Below, in pieces: positions 57,441-64,000 of a DNA stretch of 64,000 bases (position 1 is its first letter; every line of letters starts with the position of its first letter). The translations under genes and the position numbers were made by a program. Where the stretch lies: assembly GCA_032209605.1 (NCBI GenBank), contig JASFXZ010000045.1:1302001-1366000 (forward strand). The letters run 5' to 3'. This DNA is from Mactromeris polynyma. Taxonomy: Eukaryota > Mollusca > Bivalvia > Venerida > Mactridae. The notes under the pieces were generated by a model that saw only the letters and a program-made list of their open reading frames with translations, was not told the DNA's origin and did not search any database.

Positions 57441-60400
57441 CTGAAAGAAAAATTAAACAATTGCATGACATTACATACTGCTCCTTTACACTAAAATGAA
57501 TATACATCGGATAAACACATTCGGATGATCAGCTTCAATATGGTAGATAAAATGGGCCGAACTACACCAACTGATCATAGGCTAGACGTCCGCTATATCG
57601 TATAAAATCAGATGTGTTTGGAAATTGGTATTTGAGATCAGAATTTCACTGCACAAAAATGTGTGTACCGAATGAGAAAGTCCACTCACAACTCATGTAT
57701 GAATAAATGAATATCAGTTATCGGGTACAAGGGTAATCCACTATATTTAAGCTACCTAAATAGCGTAGAAGTTGGGTATGAAGAGAAAAACCAGCAACAC
57801 CACGGCATCACATTCTTGGAACTGTCTGCATACAAACATGAAGCCGCTATACCGCTTTGATGACTTGCCAACCACCTATGTGCAGCTTTATTGCCCAAGA
57901 TTACTTACATTTCCTATATATTTACGAAACGAAGTTTATAAAAAGTTGGCTTTGGCTTTTAGTGATAACGGAATGCTTTGATGTGGCACATGTAGCTCGG
58001 TTTGTCCAATGGGCTCTAGACATGCAAGTAAGACATTGTTTTATCAATAGGAGAGATAAATACTGTACCTCTTCATATTTTTCCTCAGACATTCCTCCTT
58101 TCTTCTGTATGTTAGTACGGATAACACCAGGACTGAAATCAAATAGTTCAACTAAATTATACAAAAACACTCACGACTAGACTAGACATGTGTTAAATAT
58201 GAAGAAAACATATCGAGCTATATCCATAATGACCCGAATAATTGAGAGCTGAAAAACGACCAGATCATGTCCTGTTGATATTGAAAAAAAACTAAAATAA
58301 TTGTATTTTCTTTTTAAATGTTCACTAAATCCTTGTACGACATAAACTATTTTGTGGAAAAGATACCCAGGATCAAAGCATTTGTATACTATAACATAAA
58401 GTTCGAAATTGGGTCATGAAAAAAAATGAGAAAGAATGGCTCGTGAGTGGCACATCCTCAAAAACAGGGCCACAGAAACCTCCGGGCATAACAAATTTCA
58501 ATATGAGGAAGGAGTATACAAGAAAACTAAAAATAAAATGCTTAGACGAACAAGAAAGGATAAACATAGCAATACGATATCCTCGCAGTCTTGGAACAGT
58601 CGGTGAAAATACTGGAGTGGGAATTAAACCAGTTTGGCCGAGTTCCAACATCACGCTTATTCCCGTCACATTGCTAAAATCTCTCATTAAACAAAACTGA
58701 TTAAGCTAGGAATAAACAAAACACTACATGTTTTTGCATAATTATACATGTATATGTACTTACTTGACTGAATTTACTCTTATTCCGTCCTGAGCAACCT
58801 CTGAAATTTAGAAGCATGAAGTCGATGTGTGACAATATCGTTGTATTATTAATTCATTAGTTAATATATTTTTTTTGTCTTGTATTTCATTTCAATAATA
58901 TGTATACAGAAAATGAATAAACATGTTATATGTATAAAGTTGCTAAACGTTTACAAGTTTATGAATTCAAAAACGTCTACTGATTGTTAAAATGCATAAA
59001 TAGCTCTCTAAACAACTCATAATAACAACTAAATACTTCATGGCTAATGCATTGCTATGTCATGTTCTTATTTATACGTTTTCTTCATTATGCCAAGTAA
59101 TACACAAAACGGGTGAAATAAACGAAACGAAATGGATTAATTTTAAAACAGAATTAAGCGAAATGTTTGAGGACTGGATGTTGATGGCAAAATGACTGGT
59201 ACATGTATATTCAGTAATTCGGTGGTAATTGCTAAACTATAATTTGAACATTTCATCATTCTTATTTACTGAACAATTTGTAGTCAAAACTGAAAATAAA
59301 ACTACTACTAGCATTATTTTGGGAGGCAGTGTAATTTAGTGATTGCTAGATTACTGTTTTTGAAATAGGCCGCAGGCCATTTTTTTCTTCCCAATAATAA
59401 ACAGTAATTTACTTCACATCAACCGAATTGAGATTATTTCCTGAATATATAACACAAACGGAATAAAAATGTATAAATGCACAACGCCATCTCACCAAAG
59501 AATGTACAGTACAACCTGTCCAGATCAACACCCTGAGAAAAATGCAAACTTTGGTTGTTGTTCAGAGGTTGTTGTTCTTGAGAGATTAAATTCACTGCTA
59601 ATTTTACCAGCCGGAAAATTGTCGTTTCTCAAGAATACGCCTCTTTGGACAGGTTACATTTTACATGTACAAAAATATACGACAAGTCAAGATTCACATA
59701 TTGAGCGCACGACAAATAAGAGTCACGTGACGAAGTAAATATCATGTTCACACTGAAAAGTTTGATATGCACTAAGATAAATCATAAAAGTGACATGCAC
59801 GGGAAGAAAATGAGAATGGACCGAGTCCGGACGAGATATTTCTCTCTGGAGGTTAATATACTATATATATACGATATCCCATCAATAACGTGATTCCCGC
59901 GCGATCATAGGGACGCGTACATTTCATTCAAACAAACGAAACAGTATTTTGCATGCGTTGCATTGACCACTAGCCATCGGGTGCACAATAATAGCTTGAA
60001 TGGCAACATAGTTCTGCGTTGCATTGTGCCTTCTTTAAAGAATATACAAATAAACGTTTGATTCATAGTGATGTGTATGTATTTAAAGAAACCTCGCACA
60101 TCCTAAGTTCCTTATATTGACATATCCAAAATCTATTTACCATATTGTTATCGTTGGGGTGCCATATAATACTGAAAGATGCATCTAGAACGAAAACATG
60201 AGATTAGAAAGAAGAATATTCAGATACCCTGGGATCCATGCTTCGATAGCATCTTAATTCAAATAAATATCTAAAGCAAGTCAAGATTATTCCGACATTG
60301 TGAACACTAGGTGCCAAGTACGAGCAACATGTGCAGCTTAGCGTCTTCAAACGCGAACATTCTCATTCCATTCCAGTCATTCTCCATACTTACAGTCAGA

Positions 60401-63400
60401 AAAGAGAAATAAAGTAAACACCAATGTTGCTTAAAATTCATACCCATAGCTAGTATGTTAGTAAAGTGATCAAATGCCGCCTTACTAATACTATACGAGG
60501 AAAAATACATCCGCTGCATGTAAGCATACACAAACATATGTAAGCGCTTTGATATACATGCATTAAGACGTATTGGGTGACTACAGGTCTACTTAAAACA
60601 ACAACACAAAGATACAATGAACGTTGTTGGCAGTTTGTTGTATAATATTAAAAAAATTTTTTAATTGATGCCGATGAATATACATAAGACGCACGTACAT
60701 AATACTGTAATGTTAGTAACAGGTGACAACAGGTGTATTACAAAACAATATGGCAACACAATTAACGTGGCTACTAATAATGTTAGGAGAAAAAAATATA
60801 TCAGTTAAGATGAGATTTTTAAGCGGAGAAGGTGTAACATAGTCGTATTGTTATACGTACATAGTATATAGCAGATGCATAATGAAATATTTAAGCAGAG
60901 ACAGACATAGACTATGATAATATTACCTATTAAGTACGAATAAACAGCATATCACATAATTATGAAAAGCACATGTTGTAGCCTGTTAATACAGATATAT
61001 AAGCGACACAAATATGCACACTACATTAGCATACAAACATATTACTACGCTGTTAAAGCCACATCGAACATTCTTACCCATAGACAGGATTCTGGTAAAA
61101 TGATCCAGACCCGCTTTACTGATTCCATAAGGAGCTTCCGATGTAAACTGTACGCATAAATATGATCATTTGTATCGATAAACATGAAATGATGCAGCGT
61201 GGTTTGTTACAACCCGTTTTGTAATAAAAACACGTTTTGTAATAAACATTTCAAAGTTGACAGAAACGTCTTATTTCACCATGAAACAACTGGAAACCAG
61301 TCTACAACTGTCAAATGAGTCTTATTTCACAAGACTTAAAAGGAAAACTCGACCATTAAAGACATACTTTTAAAGAACCCGTTCTGTAATATTATTTTTT
61401 GAGACCGTCAACCAGTTTTGTAATAAACATTTCAAAGTTGACAGAAACGTCTTATTTCATCATGAAACAAAAATTAGTACATGTATTACAAAACGGGTTC
61501 TTTAACATGATGTCTTTCTTGCAGGAATTTTCATTTTCAATGTTCTGAAATAAGACATATTTTACATTTGTAGACTGGTTTCCAGTTTTAAATGACGTTT
61601 CTATAAACTTTGAAATGTCTCAAAAATGGTATTACAAAACGGGTTCTTTAAAAGTATGCCTTTAAAGGTCGAGTTTTCCTTTTAAGTCTTGTAAAATAAG
61701 ACTCATCTTACAGTTGCAGACTGTTTTCCAGTTATTTCATGATGAAATAAGACGTTTCTGTCAACTTTGAAATTTTTATTATAAAACGGGGTTTCATTAC
61801 AAAACGGGTTGCAATAGCGGTTATATTTCATTGGGAAGGATTGTTGAATTTTGCAACAAATCAAAGCACTGCAATTGCATATAGCTTTGGATGGACTGAA
61901 CACTCGATGGAGGTCAACAGTTTAAAACGATGAAAACAATTCACAGTCTTTTTTTTCTTATCTGTACTTAAATTGGGAGAAAAGAAACCCAGTCAACTTT
62001 AGACAAGCACGGTGTTATAAATACGTACATTAAGATGTGTGCACGTTATTTATGCATCGATAGTAATGAAGTAAACTTCAAGGAAACTTGAATACGGGTT
62101 GATATATAGATGTTGATATAACGTGAACCGAATCATGATCCTATTTTATAAACTTCAGACTGGTCTCTAGACTCAAATTTCGTTTTGTGCGTTCATATTC
62201 TCTGGTTATATGCGATAATATTACTACAGTCACGATATAATATTGTGCAAGCGACAAATTAATCAGAATATTAACATACATATAATTCCAACAAAAGTAC
62301 ATACCAGTATTCAACAGAAATACGTTGAGAATGTCAATGAGATATGAGCATTATTTTTGAGAATGAAAATATGTTAACAGTTGTACCAATTTCTCAAATA
62401 TTGATATTGTGACATAAATATTGGATGCTACGAAAGGATATGTACGCGAACGCGCAAGTTCAAAATAAATATCACTACCGTGCATCTCGAGTAGAAGTGG
62501 CCAAAGGGGTATGTAACAATTTCTACTTTCACTTTGTGTAATATATTTATTACAGTATACAAGTGAAAGTGAAATTAGAAAATGTTACAGACCTCTTTGA
62601 AAGTGGCAGATTCAATTTTATCCAGATTTCTAAATCTACATCACCAAGATGTATTAGTGTACCCAGACAAACCCAACAACGGTAGACGATTGCTGTTTAA
62701 ACTAGAATGCGTCCATAGGACACAGATGCCCCCACTTGCAGCCTTTGTCACAAAATCAAATGCTAGTACATGTACATGTATTCTGCTCATAGTTTGTTAA
62801 TGGATATCAAAATTACCAAGTGAACAACTGTACTGATTATGGTGATAAATCAAGGGCCATAACTTTGCACTTACTGGACACAGGCAAACACAAAACCCCA
62901 GGCGCACAACTATACAGGTTGGTGAACATTCCTGTACAGTTTGGTGAGTGTAGCTGATATACTGTTGGAGATATGCGTGACACAAAATTGCACGCTCTGT
63001 ATGCTATATTTTCAATAAATCAAGGGCCATAACTTTGCACTCACTGGTCTCACCGAATTATGAATCCCCAGATGCAATATAACACATGCATGTGAACATT
63101 TCTGTAAAGTCTTATAACTCTGGCTCATAAACTTTTGGAGATATGTGCGACACAATATTGCATACTCTGTAGACTATATTTTAACTAAGTCAAGGGCCAT
63201 AACTTTGCACTTACTGGGTACAGTCAAACACGAAACCCCAGGTGCACAACTTCACATGCTGGTGAACATTCCTGTAAAGTTTAATGATTCCGGCTCATAT
63301 TGTTTTAGAGATATGAGGGACACAATATTTTGTGACGGACGGAAGGACGGACGGACAAGGGCAAATCAGTATGCGCCCACCCCCCTTTTCAGAGTGGGGG

Positions 63401-63981
63401 CATGACAAGTATTACATTCAAATAACTGATTTGATATTTTTAATCGATGCTCTCATAAATGCCAGCATTATAATGTTACCATTCGTCGGTACATTTTCGA
63501 AACACAAACGTTAAGACTAAAAGACAATATCTTACCGTTCTTTGTCCGGAAATGCTCGAAACATTAACTATGCAACCTGAAAAAGTCAAGGCCACACGTA
63601 TAGTTGAAGGTTATCACAGTAATACCGGAACAAAGGTAAATCACAAATTCGAATCATTAAATATATACTCTAAAAATGATCGGAAATTTCAAGAGTAGCC
63701 TCCTCTGAACATTACATCAACATCAGTATCACGGTTGCTTCCCTCTACTAAAAACATTATTCAACTAGAAAAGCAACAATCGACCCCTCCTGTTGCTGTA
63801 TACCTAGATATATTCAACTATGCAAAATGTTTTTCAGTTTACCTTTCGTTTTTGTAAGATGTGGCAGACATAATTTAGATAAGTAGAACGGTGCCCGGAT
63901 ATTCGTTTTCATAACGAGGTCAAATTCTTCCATAGGAGTGTTTAACGTCGTGTTATATGCAACAATTGCAGCATTTTGTAT
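57285..63981 (-). CDS. Classical SDR oxidoreductase with alternative catalytic exons (5' end outside)
   Basis: Exons 63981-63843, 63576-63536, then one of 61147-61078 or 60513-60444, then 58800-58764, 58132-58069 and 57440-57285. All joins are in phase with GT-AG ends. The protein follows the NAD(P)-dependent short-chain dehydrogenase fold: QNAAI (NNAG position), MKTNIRAPF (catalytic Asn), IVNVSSISG (catalytic Ser), Y-x-I-S-K (catalytic Tyr and Lys), GIRVNSVNPGVIRTN, and HPLGGIGEPVDVAKAITFLA ending FITGELLFVDGG. The N-terminal Gly-rich cofactor exon lies beyond position 64000. No membrane or targeting signal is visible in this part. It is close to FabG-like uncharacterised animal SDRs; the substrate is unknown. 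Confidence 0.93.
57441..58068 (-). other. SDR intron
   Basis: Intron between the last two SDR exons (57441-58068). Plus-strand frames here (57772, 57857) run across intron and exon complement and are shadows. Confidence 0.8.
58069..58132 (-). CDS. SDR gene, PG-motif exon
   Basis: 64 nt, acceptor TTTGATTTCAG, donor GAAGAG/GTACAG. Completes N-PGVIRTN and continues IQKKGGMSEEKYEE. The Pro-Gly after the fold's sixth strand helps to bind the cofactor in SDRs. Confidence 0.93.
58764..58800 (-). CDS. SDR gene, 37-nt exon (EVAQDGIRVNSV)
   Basis: Acceptor TAAATTTCAG, donor GTCAA/GTAAGT; phase 1 in, phase 2 out. Very short but conserved: the GIRVNSV strand of classical SDRs. Confidence 0.92.
58801..60443 (-). 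other. SDR intron with a MITE
   Basis: Intron downstream of the alternative catalytic exons. Contains the CAGT-type element at 59507-59670. No third copy of the catalytic exon was found. Confidence 0.7.
59507..59670. mobile_element. CAGT-type MITE, worn right end
   Basis: TA then CAGTACAACCTGTCCAGATC at the left, and CTCTTTGGACAGGTTACATT at the right as its inverted partner. Same family as 21946 and 38735. A plus-strand frame over it is accidental. Confidence 0.7.
60444..60513 (-). CDS. SDR gene, alternative catalytic exon A
   Basis: 70 nt, acceptor TTACATGCAG, donor GCTATGG/GTATGA. Encodes RMYFSSYSISKAAFDHFTNI then LAM and the first base of the next codon. The catalytic Tyr and Lys are codons 7 and 11. 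It matches exon B at 12 of 23 residues, with the same length and phase. Confidence 0.88.
61078..61147 (-). CDS. SDR gene, alternative catalytic exon B
   Basis: 70 nt, acceptor ATGCGTACAG, donor TCTATGG/GTAAGA. Encodes FTSEAPYGISKAGLDHFTRI then LSM. The catalytic Tyr and Lys are again codons 7 and 11. It differs from exon A before the Tyr and at the residue after it (Gly instead of Ser), positions that line the substrate pocket in this family. Confidence 0.9.
61205..61815. mobile_element. Nested foldback element (TTGCAACCCGTTTTGTAAT ends)
   Basis: The left arm (about 61205-61390) and right arm (about 61636-61815) are near-identical reverse complements (GACAGAAACGTCTTATTTCA and AGGAAAACTCGACC blocks). 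A further partial inverted pair lies in the middle (61400-61635). The word ACAAAACGGG or its complement occurs repeatedly. There is no coding capacity. It lies in the SDR intron just upstream of catalytic exon B. Confidence 0.85.
62500..62590. repeat. Short hairpin
   Basis: AACAATTTCTACTTTCACTT pairs imperfectly with AAGTGAAAGTGAAATTAGAA and ATGTT about 30 nt later. It lies in the SDR intron. Confidence 0.55.
62851..63405 (+). mobile_element. Pearl-like element: three 170-bp repeats and GGAC tail
   Basis: CAAGGGCCATAACTTTGCAC starts each unit at 62851, 63021 and 63191, exactly 170 bp apart. The last unit ends in a GGAC/GACG microsatellite (63333-63357) and a CCACCCCCCTTTTCAGAGTG segment. Tandem units of about 160-170 bp with a tetranucleotide tail are characteristic of 'pearl'-type non-autonomous elements of bivalves. 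I recognise the type, not the exact family. Confidence 0.75.
63536..63576 (-). CDS. SDR gene, catalytic serine exon
   Basis: 41 nt, acceptor GACTTTTTCAG, donor GAACG/GTAAGA; phase 1 in, phase 0 out. Encodes CIVNVSSISGQRT with the catalytic Ser in the VSSISG strand. Confidence 0.93.
63843..63981 (-). CDS. SDR gene, first visible exon
   Basis: 139 nt, acceptor TTTATTCTTCAG, donor ACGAAAG/GTAAAC. Encodes IQNAAIVAYNTTLNTPMEEF then DLVMKTNIRAPFYLSKLCLP. The catalytic Asn is in KTN. The usual NNAG appears as QNAA; since the frame stays open upstream, the exact 5' boundary is not certain. Confidence 0.88.
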
Positions 63982-64000
63982 CTGAAGAATAAAGTTCAGT

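Noticed and set aside
57772..58180. Two plus-strand frames of 69 and 107 codons
   Set aside because: They are antisense shadows across an SDR intron and exon.
60120..60178. Possible extra SDR exon (acceptor ...TTTCAG, donor ATG/GTAAAT)
   Set aside because: The 31-nt segment would break the reading frame and encodes nothing like an SDR.

Overview
The window looks like nuclear DNA of a mollusc, most likely a bivalve. It is AT-rich and gene-sparse, its genes have GT-AG introns, and it is full of short mobile elements: tRNA-headed SINEs, pogo-like CAGT...ACTG MITEs, foldback elements, and a 170-bp-repeat element of the oyster 'pearl' type. Species cannot be fixed from sequence alone. Every convincing protein-coding gene lies on the minus strand.

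Layout: 0.8-2.2 kb is a 45-bp minisatellite. 3.7-6.3 kb is a complete copper amine oxidase whose coding region has no introns, with a likely splice acceptor just upstream of the start. 7.7-9.1 kb is a foldback transposon with a 6-bp target duplication. 10.3-10.7 kb is an orphan 154-codon reading frame next to a CRE-like cluster. 11-28 kb is mostly non-coding, with SINEs, MITEs and minisatellites. 28.4-37.6 kb is a Gfi1/Senseless-type repressor gene that I reconstruct from three phase-matched exons: a SNAG exon, a 7.6-kb intron, then two exons carrying four zinc fingers. 38.7-39.75 kb is a minisatellite grown out of a MITE terminus. 44.9-45.8 kb is a local duplication, one copy of which holds a MITE. 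46.3-52.1 kb is the 3' part of a single-pass receptor gene: PLAC-like six-cysteine exons, one membrane span, and a tail with proline-rich and phospho-tyrosine motifs. 57.3-64.0 kb is a classical short-chain dehydrogenase/reductase (SDR) gene whose first exons lie beyond the window.

The most unusual observation is in the SDR gene. The exon carrying the catalytic Tyr-x-x-x-Lys motif is present twice. Both copies are exactly 70 nt, have the same phase and different sequence, and have intact splice sites. Because 70 is not a multiple of 3, joining both would shift the frame, so the two look like mutually exclusive exons that swap the active-site segment. A ~0.6-kb foldback element lies about 60 nt upstream of one of them.

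The genes show no operon-like functional link. They are neighbours in an ordinary animal genome: an extracellular amine oxidase, a developmental repressor, a signalling receptor and a soluble oxidoreductase. Exon joins were made by eye from splice consensus, phase and family similarity. No database search or transcript data was available.
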